Of a stretch of DNA of 64,000 bases, positions 57,143 through 64,000 are shown piece by piece. The stretch spans positions 1 through 64,000 of the forward strand of contig NZ_JAQIYM010000022.1 in assembly GCF_028823535.1 (NCBI RefSeq), in the 5' to 3' direction. The position numbers were made by a program, and so were the translations under genes. The first letter of the stretch is position 1; each line of letters begins with the position of its first letter. This stretch comes from Pseudomonas serbica (GTDB taxonomy: Bacteria; Pseudomonadota; Gammaproteobacteria; Pseudomonadales; Pseudomonadaceae). Below the pieces are notes generated by a model. That model worked only from the letters and a program-made list of their open reading frames with translations. It did not search any database and was not told the origin of the DNA.

Positions 57143-58201
57143 TCAAATTAACGACATTTGGCGACCCGGCGGACAAAAGGCGTCGCAGTCCAGGTTGAAT
57201 CCCTCCCGGTGGTTGAGCCCCAGGCGCTTGATGGCTTTGGCAAAACGTTGTGCCAGCAAATCAGCAAATGGACCTTCACCGCGCATGCGCGCGCCGAAAC
57301 GACTGTCGTACAACTCTCCGCCACGGGTCTGGCGAATAAGGCTAAGGACATGCGCCGCACGTTGCGGGTAGTGGGCCGCCAGCCATTCTTCGAACAGGGG
57401 CGCGACTTCCAGGGGCAGGCGCAACATCATGTAGGCGGCGCTCTGTGCCCCGGCAGCATGGGCTTGCGTGAGCAGGTTTTCGATTTCGCTGTCGTTGATC
57501 ATCGGAATCATGGGAGAACAAAGCACGCCCACCGGGACCCCCGCTTCTCGCAACACCTTGATCGCCCGCAGCCGGGCCTTGGGGGCTGCAGCGCGGGGTT
57601 CAAGAATACGCTTGAGCTCGTCGTCCAGCGTGGTGAGGCTGATCATCACTGCCACCAGCCTTTGTCGGGCCAGTTCGGCCAGCAGGTCCAGATCGCGCAG
57701 GATCAATGAACCTTTGGTCACGATCGTCACCGGATGACGGTAGCGCAGCAGCACTTCGAGGGTTTGGCGGGTGATCTTGTATTCACGCTCAATGGGCTGG
57801 TAAGGATCGGTGTTGGACCCCAGGTTGATGGGTGCACATTGATAGCCACGCCTGGAGAGTTGTTCCTCCAGTATGTCCGCCGCATTGGTCTTGGCGATCA
57901 GCCTTGTCTCGAAATCCAGGCCTGGCGACATGTCCCAGTAGGCGTGGCTGGGCCGCGCATAGCAATAGATGCAACCGTGCTCGCAGCCGCGATAAGGATT
58001 GATCGACCGATCGAAGGGCAGGTCGGGGGAGGTATTGCGCGTGATGATGGTTTTCGCGGTCTCGATGGACACCTCGGTGCCTTGGGTCATCGGCGCTTCC
58101 TGAAACCAGCCGTCGTCCTCGGCCACCGAGCGATGGGGGGCGAAGCGATTGTGCGGATTGGTCGCGGTGCCGCGACCGCGAGGGGGCAATGGCGTGTTCA
58201 T
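57143..58201 (-). CDS. PA0069-family radical SAM protein
   Basis: Radical S-adenosylmethionine protein of 352 aa related to SplB/DNA-repair-type photoproduct-lyase-like enzymes. The iron-sulfur cluster motif is in GCEHGCIYCYARPSHAYWD (C-x3-C-x2-C). Before it is the RNTSPDLPFDRSINPYRGC lead, and TIVTKGSLILRDLDLLAELA follows. In P. aeruginosa the homologue belongs to the LexA regulon. A perfect LexA-type box lies 16 bases before the start here. Substrate unknown; the SOS link suggests DNA damage repair. Confidence 0.9.
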   Translation of the reverse strand: MNTPLPPRGRGTATNPHNRFAPHRSVAEDDGWFQEAPMTQGTEVSIETAKTIITRNTSPDLPFDRSINPYRGCEHGCIYCYARPSHAYWDMSPGLDFETRLIAKTNAADILEEQLSRRGYQCAPINLGSNTDPYQPIEREYKITRQTLEVLLRYRHPVTIVTKGSLILRDLDLLAELARQRLVAVMISLTTLDDELKRILEPRAAAPKARLRAIKVLREAGVPVGVLCSPMIPMINDSEIENLLTQAHAAGAQSAAYMMLRLPLEVAPLFEEWLAAHYPQRAAHVLSLIRQTRGGELYDSRFGARMRGEGPFADLLAQRFAKAIKRLGLNHREGFNLDCDAFCPPGRQMSLI

Positions 58202-58216
58202 GGGATAGCTCGAGTG

Positions 58217-58232
58217 CTGTATTTATATACAG
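58217..58232. promoter_or_regulatory. LexA (SOS) box
   Basis: CTGTATTTATATACAG fits the CTGT-N8-ACAG consensus exactly, with the AT-rich TA centre preferred by gammaproteobacterial LexA. It sits 16 bases upstream of the radical SAM start codon, where LexA would cover the promoter or leader. Confidence 0.85.
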
Positions 58233-58376
58233 TACACGGCAGAGGTTCGAGTGACCAGTGCCGTTTGGCAGCTCTTCGACCTGTACTCATAGTCACTGAA
58301 CGATACATTTCGCGTCTGGTCGATTCGCTCCCCAGGCCGGTATTGTTGCGGTCGCTCCACGCATTGACCTGAGTAT

Positions 58377-58396
58377 TAATTAAAAGGATTTAATTA
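58377..58396 (+). promoter_or_regulatory. Palindrome with the Shine-Dalgarno in its loop
   Basis: TAATTAAA (58377-58384), loop AGGA, TTTAATTA (58389-58396). The arms pair perfectly over 8 bp, and the last A of the second arm is the A of the start ATG. The AGGA loop is the ribosome-binding site, spaced seven bases before the start. In RNA this would be an all-AU stem that could melt with temperature or be bound by a protein. Confidence 0.75.
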
Positions 58397-58701
58397 TGTC
58401 GATTCTTAATCGTCGCGGTATTTTTTTGCAGAAACTGGGTCCGACTGTCGTCAATCCCAATGAAGTGCTTGTTTCGATGCAGTTCGCATTGAAAGAAGAG
58501 GGTTGGGATGCTGAAAATTCCGTGGAAACCACGGCTTTGCTGGACTCCACCACCCTCATCGCATCTTCAAATGATGGCGGGCGATCATTCAAGATCCGTA
58601 ATTTCAATAAAGATATCGATGGTGACGGCGATATTGACGCCGAAGACATGGTGAAGCTGCTGGCGCTGGCCAAGGCCTATGTCAGCATTGCCGCGCCTTG
58701 A
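58396..58701 (+). CDS. Small protein with EF-hand/dockerin-like calcium loop
   Basis: Protein of 101 aa that I do not recognise as a whole. Near the C-terminus, residues 73-84 read DIDGDGDIDAED, which fits a canonical calcium-binding loop (D at 1, 3, 5; G at 6; I at 8; D at 12), a pattern shared with EF-hands and dockerin repeats. The loop is flanked by possible helices (SFKIRNFNK before; MVKLLALAKAYVSIAAP after). No signal peptide, membrane helix or cysteine is seen. It stands alone, 194 bp from the divergent LexA-controlled radical SAM gene and convergent with the yheV-prlC pair. Its leader holds the palindrome-borne Shine-Dalgarno. Confidence 0.75.
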   Translation: MSILNRRGIFLQKLGPTVVNPNEVLVSMQFALKEEGWDAENSVETTALLDSTTLIASSNDGGRSFKIRNFNKDIDGDGDIDAEDMVKLLALAKAYVSIAAP

Positions 58702-58761
58702 CTGAAACTTGATCAGTAACACCTCTCACAGCGTTGCGCCATGAGAGGTGCCGCTTACTGC

Positions 58762-59049
58762 TCAGTGCTGCTCGTCAGGTTTTTTCTTCAGTTTCGGATT
58801 CGGAAAAAACTGCACGGCCTGAACCTTGGTGTCCGCAGGCTTGAGTGCGGAAGTGTTGACCCGGGTGCCGAGTTCCTTGGGTACGGACAGACCTTGTTCG
58901 TTGAGCGTATCGGAATAACCGCAGGCAACGCACTCGCGATGCGGTACATCGTCTTCACTCCACATCATCAATTTGTCCGGCTCGCTGCAGGCCGGGCAAA
59001 CCGCGCCGGCGATAAAGCGTCGTTTGGTAATCACAGGACCCTCACTCAT
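58762..59049 (-). CDS. YheV family zinc-ribbon protein
   Basis: Small protein of 95 aa with a CPAC...CVAC zinc ribbon (residues about 18-43; AGAVCPACSEPDKLMMWSED and RECVACGYSDTLNE). It matches YheV/COG3529. The ATG overlaps the prlC stop by 4 bp, so translation is coupled. Function unknown; conserved next to prlC in many gammaproteobacteria. Confidence 0.9.
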   Translation of the reverse strand: MSEGPVITKRRFIAGAVCPACSEPDKLMMWSEDDVPHRECVACGYSDTLNEQGLSVPKELGTRVNTSALKPADTKVQAVQFFPNPKLKKKPDEQH

Positions 59050-61091
59050 GCTGCCGCGCCCTCACTCAGGCCGCTGTGGCGCAAGAGTGCGTCAATCGAA
59101 GGCTCACGGCCACGGAAGTCGACGAACAGCACCATCGGCTCCTGAGAACCGCCGCGCGCCAGGATCGCTTCACGGAACGCACGGCCAGTCTCGGCATTGA
59201 GCACGCCTTCTTCCTCGAACCTGGAGAAGGCATCGGCCGAGAGTACTTCAGCCCATTTGTAGCTGTAGTAACCCGCTGCATAACCGCCAGCGAAAATGTG
59301 CGCGAAGCTGTTAGGGAAACGGTTGTAGGCCGGAGGGCGCATCACCGATACCTCGTCGCGTACACCTTCAAGCACTTGCAACACGCTGCGACCGTCGCCG
59401 TGGGTGGCATGCAGTTCGAAGTCGAACAGCGAGAACTCCAGTTGGCGGACCATCATCAGGCCGGACTGGAAGTTTTTCGCCGCAAGCATCTTCTGCAGCA
59501 GGTCCTGTGGCAATGGTTCGCCGGTTTCATAGTGACCGGAGATCAGCGCCAGCCCCTCGGGCTCCCAGCACCAGTTTTCCATGAATTGGCTTGGCAATTC
59601 GACCGCGTCCCAGGCCACGCCGTTAATGCCGGACACGCCGGCGTGTTCGACGCGGGTCAGCAGGTGATGCAGGCCATGACCGAACTCGTGGAACAGGGTA
59701 GTGACTTCATCGTGGGTCAGCAGCGCAGGCTTGCCGCTGTCGGCCGGAGTGAAGTTGCACACCAGGTTGGCCACCGGGCTCTGCAGCACGCCCTCGGCGG
59801 TGCGACGACGATCACGGGCACCGTCCATCCAGGCACCGCCGCGCTTATTGGCACGGGCATACAGGTCGAAGAAGAAGCGGCCGATGTGCTGGCCGTTTTC
59901 CTTGATCTCGAACAGGCGTACATCCGGGTGCCAGGTGTCGAAGCCTTTCTGTTCGGCGATCTCGATGCCATACAGACGCTGAACGATGGCGAACAGGCCA
60001 CTGAGCACCTTGTCGATCGGGAAGTACGCGCGCAGGGCTTCCTGGGCAACGCTGTAACGTTGCTCGCGAAGTTTTTCGCCGTAGAAACCGCTGTCCCAGC
60101 TTTGCAAATCCGGGCAGCCTTGTTCGGCGGCGTAAGCCTTGAGCTGTTCCAGATCCTGGGCGGCGAACGGTTTGCTGCGCTTGGCAAGGTCGCGCAGGAA
60201 ACTCAGCACCTGATCGCTCGATTCAGCCATTTTGGTGGCCAGGCTCAGCTGCGAGAAGCTGGCGAAGCCCAGCAGTTTTGCCAGTTCCTGACGCAGATCG
60301 AGGATTTCCTCCATGACCGGACCGTTGTCGTTCTGGCCGGCATTCGGGCCCTGGTCCGACGCGCGGGTGCAGTAGGCAGCGTAGACTTCTTCGCGCAGGG
60401 CACGGTCGTGGGCGTAGGTCATCACCGCGTAGTAGCTCGGGAATTCCAGGGTGATCAGCCAGCCATCGAGGTCCTTGGCTTGCGCGGCAGCGGCCATTTG
60501 CGCCTTGGCCGAGTCGGTCAGGCCGGCGAGCGCGGCCTCGTCGGTGATGTGCTTGGTCCAGGCTTGGGTCGCATCCAGCAGCTGGTTGGAGAAGCGACTG
60601 CCCAGCTCCGACAATTTGCTCTGTACCTGGGCGTAACGCTTCTGCTCGGCTTCCGGCAGGTCGATACCCGACAGACGGAAATCGCGCAGGGCATGTTCCA
60701 GGATAGTTTTCTGCGCTACGTCGAAACCGGCGGCTTCCGGGCTGTTGGCCAAGGCTTCATAGGCCTGGAACAATTCACGATTCTGGCCCATTTCGGTGGA
60801 GTAGGCGCTCAAGGCCGGCAGGCAAGCCTCATAGGCCTCGCGCAGTTCGGCGCTGTTGCACACGGCATTTAAATGGCTGACCGGGCTCCAGGCTGCACCC
60901 AGGCGGTCATTTAGCTCGTCCATTGCCAGAACCAGGCCGGCCCACGTAGGTTGTTTGCCCTGGGTCTTGAGGATCTCGATAATGGCGGCGCGGTTGTCAG
61001 CCAGGATCTGTTCAATGGCCGGTTGCACGTGCTCGGCACGGATCGCGGAGAACGGCGGCAGGTCGTAGGACTGCAAAAGAGGGTTGTTCAC
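59046..61091 (-). CDS. prlC: Oligopeptidase A
   Basis: Cytoplasmic M3-family zinc metallopeptidase of 681 aa that degrades signal-peptide fragments and other peptides. The zinc motif HEFGHGLHHLL (HEXXH) is intact, with the downstream Glu region GVAWDAVELPSQFMENW and YYSYKWAEVLSADAF. I start at the GTG at 61091 (NNPLLQSYDLPPF); 14 further upstream residues are possible but do not look like the family N-terminus. It is divergent from the gamma-carbonic anhydrase gene (96 bp). Confidence 0.94.
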   Translation of the reverse strand: MNNPLLQSYDLPPFSAIRAEHVQPAIEQILADNRAAIIEILKTQGKQPTWAGLVLAMDELNDRLGAAWSPVSHLNAVCNSAELREAYEACLPALSAYSTEMGQNRELFQAYEALANSPEAAGFDVAQKTILEHALRDFRLSGIDLPEAEQKRYAQVQSKLSELGSRFSNQLLDATQAWTKHITDEAALAGLTDSAKAQMAAAAQAKDLDGWLITLEFPSYYAVMTYAHDRALREEVYAAYCTRASDQGPNAGQNDNGPVMEEILDLRQELAKLLGFASFSQLSLATKMAESSDQVLSFLRDLAKRSKPFAAQDLEQLKAYAAEQGCPDLQSWDSGFYGEKLREQRYSVAQEALRAYFPIDKVLSGLFAIVQRLYGIEIAEQKGFDTWHPDVRLFEIKENGQHIGRFFFDLYARANKRGGAWMDGARDRRRTAEGVLQSPVANLVCNFTPADSGKPALLTHDEVTTLFHEFGHGLHHLLTRVEHAGVSGINGVAWDAVELPSQFMENWCWEPEGLALISGHYETGEPLPQDLLQKMLAAKNFQSGLMMVRQLEFSLFDFELHATHGDGRSVLQVLEGVRDEVSVMRPPAYNRFPNSFAHIFAGGYAAGYYSYKWAEVLSADAFSRFEEEGVLNAETGRAFREAILARGGSQEPMVLFVDFRGREPSIDALLRHSGLSEGAAA

Positions 61092-61187
61092 GCTCACGGT
61101 TGGCACCTTGGCTGGGAAGAAACATGCAGCCATCTTAATTACAATCGACGCTCACCGCAGCTATCAGCAACAGAGAGAAACCCTATC

Positions 61188-61733
61188 GTGAACCTTCGCA
61201 AGTATCAGAATCACACGCCAATGCTCGGCAAGGGCGCTTTTGTCGATGGCTCGGCGGTAGTGATCGGCGATGTCGAGATCGGCGAAGACAGCTCGGTCTG
61301 GCCATTGACGGTGATTCGCGGTGACATGCACCGCATCCGCATCGGTGCGCGCACCAGCGTGCAGGATGGCTGCGTGCTGCACATCACCCATGCCGGGCCG
61401 TTCAACCCCGACGGTTTCCCGTTGCTGATTGGCGACGACGTTACGATCGCCCACAAAGTCATGCTGCATGGCTGCACCGTGGGCAACCGGGTATTGATCG
61501 GCATGGGCAGTATCGTCATGGACGGTGCGGTGGTCGCCGACGACGTCATTATTGGTGCCGGTAGCCTGGTACCTCCGGGTAAGCGCCTGGAAAGCGGTTT
61601 CCTGTATGTGGGCAGCCCGGTGAAACAGATCCGACCGCTGACCGATAAGGAGCGGGCCTTTTTCACCTACAGCGCGGCGAACTACGTGAAGCTCAAGGAC
61701 CTGCATCTGGCCGAAGGCTACGACCGACTCTGA
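61188..61733 (+). CDS. Gamma-carbonic anhydrase family protein
   Basis: Left-handed beta-helix protein of 181 aa of the YrdA/PaaY type. Hexapeptide repeats are visible (SVQDGCVLHI; VTIAHKVMLHGCTVGNRVLI; GMGSIVMDGAVVADDVIIGA). The metal histidines lie in LHITH, IAHK and MLHG. The start is the GTG at 61188. Many members have weak or no measurable carbonic anhydrase activity. It is followed 28 bp later by a HAD hydrolase gene and probably shares a transcript with it. Confidence 0.92.
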   Translation: MNLRKYQNHTPMLGKGAFVDGSAVVIGDVEIGEDSSVWPLTVIRGDMHRIRIGARTSVQDGCVLHITHAGPFNPDGFPLLIGDDVTIAHKVMLHGCTVGNRVLIGMGSIVMDGAVVADDVIIGAGSLVPPGKRLESGFLYVGSPVKQIRPLTDKERAFFTYSAANYVKLKDLHLAEGYDRL

Positions 61734-61761
61734 ATCACCTCGCTCTTGCCCAGGAATATTC

Positions 61762-62412
61762 ATGCATTACCAAACCGTTCTGTTCGACCTTGATGGCACC
61801 CTGACCGACCCGCGCGAAGGCATTACCCGTTCGATTCAGTTTGCCCTGGGCAAGCTGGGGATCGATGAGCCCGACCTGACCAAGCTCGAGCACTTCATCG
61901 GCCCGCCCTTGTTGCAGGCCTTCATGCAGTTCTATGACTTCGACGAGGCCAAGGCCTGGGCGGCGGTGAACTTCTACCGAGAACGCTTCAAGGTCACCGG
62001 ACTGTACGAAAACCGCGTATTCGACGGTGTCACACCATTGTTGGAAATGCTCGGCGGACAAGGGCGACAGTTGTACATTGCAACCTCCAAACCCTGGGTT
62101 TTCGCCCGGGAAATCGCCCGGCATTTCGACTTCGCCAAGCATTTCAAAGTGATTTACGGCAGCGAGCTGGACGGCACCCGGACCAACAAAATAGAGCTGA
62201 TCGCCCACCTGGTGGCTGAGGAGGGCCTGGATCCGGCCCATACCCTGATGATCGGCGACCGCAAGCACGACCTGATTGGCGCGCGCAGCAATGGCCTGGA
62301 TGCGGCAGCTGTGGGTTACGGGTTTGGCAGTCGGGAAGAGTTGAGTGCCGAAGCACCGACCTATCACTTTGAAACGCTGGATGAGATGCATCAGGCGTTT
62401 TTGCAGCGTTGA
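61762..62412 (+). CDS. HAD family phosphatase (phosphoglycolate phosphatase-like)
   Basis: Haloacid-dehalogenase-like hydrolase of 216 aa. Motif I is FDLDGTLTDPREG (nucleophile Asp), motif II lies in LYIATSKPW, and motif IV reads LMIGDRKHDLIGARS. The helical cap is at about residues 20-90 (TRSIQFALGKLGIDEPDLTK). It is close to Gph/PpaX-type phosphatases; 5'-nucleotidase activity is also possible. It follows the gamma-carbonic anhydrase gene. The substrate cannot be assigned. Confidence 0.88.
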   Translation: MHYQTVLFDLDGTLTDPREGITRSIQFALGKLGIDEPDLTKLEHFIGPPLLQAFMQFYDFDEAKAWAAVNFYRERFKVTGLYENRVFDGVTPLLEMLGGQGRQLYIATSKPWVFAREIARHFDFAKHFKVIYGSELDGTRTNKIELIAHLVAEEGLDPAHTLMIGDRKHDLIGARSNGLDAAAVGYGFGSREELSAEAPTYHFETLDEMHQAFLQR

Positions 62413-62418
62413 TCAGAA

Positions 62419-62495
62419 CGCCTTCGCGAGCTCGCTCACACAGTAGATGTGTGAAATTCACATCCGCTGTGGGAGCGAGCCTGCTCGTGAAGAGG
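62419..62495. repeat. REP pair (GTGGGAGC family), reversed order, diverged
   Basis: A shortened copy GCCTTCGCGAGCTCGCTCAC comes first and TGTGGGAGCGAGCCTGCTCG second, between convergent genes. The first copy has lost part of its stem. Confidence 0.75.
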
Positions 62496-62515
62496 GCCTC
62501 ACCGCCGCCGAAGAT

Positions 62516-63592
62516 TCATGATCCAGCCAAATTTTTCAGCGCCGCCTTGCGCTCATCAACCGGCAACGCCCCCAACTTCTCGACCTGCGCATAAAACCTC
62601 AGCCAATCCCCACCCTCCTGCTTGAACAGCGCCGCAAATGCCGGCACCCACTGGTCGTACAGGCCAAACGGCAGTAACCGGGCATTGTTCATCGGCGCGT
62701 TGATCCACGCGTCGTAACGTTTATCCCCGGCCCATCGGCTATCACGCAGCTGGCGATATTCGCCGCGCAGGCGCTCGAATTCCGCCGCTTTACGCTGGCG
62801 CATTTGCTCAGGGGGCAGCGGCAGGCTGTACAATTCTTCCAGCCGGGTGCGAGTATCCAGGACCAGCTGGATGAACTGATCCCGTTGTTGCGACAGCAAG
62901 GTGCTGTCCGGCGGCAGGCTGCGAAACGCCCGCCATTGGCGGGTGCCTTCCTGCTCGACGAAGGTGGCGAATGACTCGTTGAACTCGGTGTCGTCCTTCA
63001 CGTAAACGCGCTGATGAGCGAGCTCATGAAAGATCAGCGTGGCCAGGCGTTCATCGCCCCAGCCCATCATGGAATTCATGATCGGATCGTTGAACCAGCC
63101 CAAGGTCGAATAGGCCTCTACGCCACCGATGGACACGTCCATGCCTTGCAGGCGTTGCAGCGCCGCTTCGCCGCGGGCCGCACCCTGACTGTAATAGCCG
63201 CGATAGGCCACGCAACCCGCAATGGGGAAGCAATGGTTTTGTGGCTCCAGGGAAAATTCCGGTGTGACAAACACGTTCCAGACTACATACGGACGGCCAA
63301 TGTCAGCATACAGACGGTAACTCTGGTTATCCGGCAGGTGCAGTTGCTCGCTGGCGAAGGTCCGGGCCCTTTGTGATTGGGTCAGGTGCGCACGCAGTTT
63401 CTCATCGCGCTGTGGATCGGCAATCACCCGGACCACAGGCTCCCGAGCCCGCAGCAACTGCAACTGACCGCTGGCCAGCTGACTGTAGTAGCTGATGCTG
63501 GAACAACCGTTGAGTAACAAAAACAACATACCCGGAAACAAAATGCGCAAAACGCGATCAAGTAACCGATGGCTTCGACGCGGCCTGATCAA
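62516..63592 (-). CDS. Lipoprotein aminopeptidase-like protein (HELAH)
   Basis: Protein of 358 aa with a lipobox LLNGC (C30) after a long N-region. The zinc motif HELAH in ATLIFHELAHQRVYV, with a downstream ESFATFVEQEG Glu, fits the PF10023-type family of putative aminopeptidases. It is probably anchored to the membrane and periplasmic. The start is a TTG at 63592 with AGGGA about ten bases upstream; the next ATG (residue 22) would leave too short a signal peptide. It is divergent from the lipoprotein gene at the window end. Confidence 0.82.
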   Translation of the reverse strand: MIRPRRSHRLLDRVLRILFPGMLFLLLNGCSSISYYSQLASGQLQLLRAREPVVRVIADPQRDEKLRAHLTQSQRARTFASEQLHLPDNQSYRLYADIGRPYVVWNVFVTPEFSLEPQNHCFPIAGCVAYRGYYSQGAARGEAALQRLQGMDVSIGGVEAYSTLGWFNDPIMNSMMGWGDERLATLIFHELAHQRVYVKDDTEFNESFATFVEQEGTRQWRAFRSLPPDSTLLSQQRDQFIQLVLDTRTRLEELYSLPLPPEQMRQRKAAEFERLRGEYRQLRDSRWAGDKRYDAWINAPMNNARLLPFGLYDQWVPAFAALFKQEGGDWLRFYAQVEKLGALPVDERKAALKNLAGS

Positions 63593-63651
63593 AATAAAAA
63601 ATCCCTGGAGAGTCTGCTCGCAAGACTATCCCGCTTGACTGGAGCTCCGCT

Positions 63652-64000
63652 ATGCGCAAGTTGATGCTGACGGGAGGCCTGCTGACGCTGGCCGGGTGTG
63701 CTGGATTCGGATTACCTCACCATGATCCGACGCAAGCATGGATCGATCTGGAATCGCATCAGGAGGACACGGCCCTGCTGGCGCTGGAGGTGGACAATAA
63801 GGCGGCCGCCGACAAGCGCTATTTCGAAGTTCAGCCCGGCAGCCATGAGCTGACTGTGCGCTACCAGTTCCCAGTGCAGCCCACCAATATCGGTCCCGAT
63901 GCCCAACCACTTTGGCGTGATTGCCAGATGAACGTGAAATTCAACGATTTCAACGCGGGCGAGCGCTATCAACTGCAAGCGGGGAATATCGGCTTCCGGC
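63652..64000 (+). CDS. Lipoprotein, cut off by the window end
   Basis: First 116 residues of a lipoprotein: signal peptide and lipobox LAGC (C16), then GLPHHDPTQAWIDLESHQED and a beta-rich section (FEVQPGSHELTVRYQFPVQP). It has the pattern of envelope proteins with a PEGA-like or immunoglobulin-like fold; the first residues match PA0062-type proteins in position. The C-terminus lies outside. It is divergent from the HELAH lipoprotein gene. Confidence 0.75.
   Translation, partial: MRKLMLTGGLLTLAGCAGFGLPHHDPTQAWIDLESHQEDTALLALEVDNKAAADKRYFEVQPGSHELTVRYQFPVQPTNIGPDAQPLWRDCQMNVKFNDFNAGERYQLQAGNIGFR

Noticed and set aside
59076..60872. 598-codon frame antisense to prlC
   Set aside because: Shadow of a well-supported metallopeptidase gene with no domain of its own.

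Overview
The window is chromosomal DNA from a pseudomonad, most likely of the Pseudomonas fluorescens group. Three things point there: high GC with matching codon use throughout, nine paired REP elements of the two families common in fluorescent pseudomonads, and a gene order in which nearly every block has a counterpart in P. aeruginosa or P. putida. From memory of those genomes, the left and middle parts correspond to the P. aeruginosa PA5479-PA5505 region (gltP, ivy, algB-kinB, ampDh2, dsbA, cytochrome c4, engB, ersA, polA, thrB, znu, met). The right part corresponds to PA0114-PA0062 read in the opposite direction (SCO protein, cox cluster, SulP/carbonic anhydrase, PA0069 radical SAM, prlC). 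The window is therefore probably origin-proximal core genome. I see no prophage, transposase, CRISPR array, rRNA or tRNA.

Layout. 1-4.6 kb: choline-sulfate use (choX, betC and a divergent LysR regulator), an NAD(P)-binding protein and a DOPA-dioxygenase-like protein. 4.6-9 kb: three membrane proteins (CitMHS citrate transporter with an A-rich leader, TerC family, Na/Pi cotransporter family). 9.2-15.2 kb: a membrane-anchored M16 peptidase-like protein, a DUF5924/DUF2914 protein and a four-gene Mla/MCE-type lipid transport operon. 15.3-18.1 kb: a SpmA-SpmB fusion and gltP. 18.1-20.2 kb: a gene-poor stretch and three small envelope genes (Ivy, DUF1328, an unknown membrane protein). 20.2-28.7 kb: AlgB/KinB, a CSS-EAL phosphodiesterase, AmpDh2, a GGDEF protein and an EEP-family nuclease or phosphatase. 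28.7-36 kb: dsbA, two c-type cytochromes, engB, the ErsA small RNA locus, polA, a DUF2782 protein and thrB. 36-39 kb: zinc uptake (znuA divergent from zur-znuC-znuB). 39-44.8 kb: a lipoprotein, the large catalase KatE and metNIQ. 44.9-53.4 kb: the aa3-type cytochrome c oxidase operon with its heme and copper assembly genes. 53.8-64 kb: an unknown protein, SulP transporter with beta-carbonic anhydrase, a LexA-box radical SAM gene, a small EF-hand-like protein, YheV, PrlC, gamma-carbonic anhydrase, a HAD phosphatase, an HELAH-motif lipoprotein and a cut-off lipoprotein.

The genes form physiological modules. The cox cluster carries subunits I-III, CtaG, SURF1, a Sco-like protein, heme A and heme O synthases and SCO, which is close to a complete aa3 oxidase kit. 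The znu cluster has a Zur-like operator in the divergent promoter. AlgB/KinB and ErsA both belong to the AlgU envelope-stress/alginate circuit, and AlgU-type promoter sequences can be read directly upstream of ersA and, more weakly, of algB. Two cyclic-di-GMP enzymes flank ampDh2.

Most of the window is ordinary core genome. The less ordinary items are the small EF-hand protein whose Shine-Dalgarno sits in the loop of a perfect AT palindrome touching the start codon, the ErsA locus, the Hfq/Crc-like motif with a 26-codon leader ORF before citMHS, the SOS-box radical SAM gene, and a REP pair inside the cox operon.
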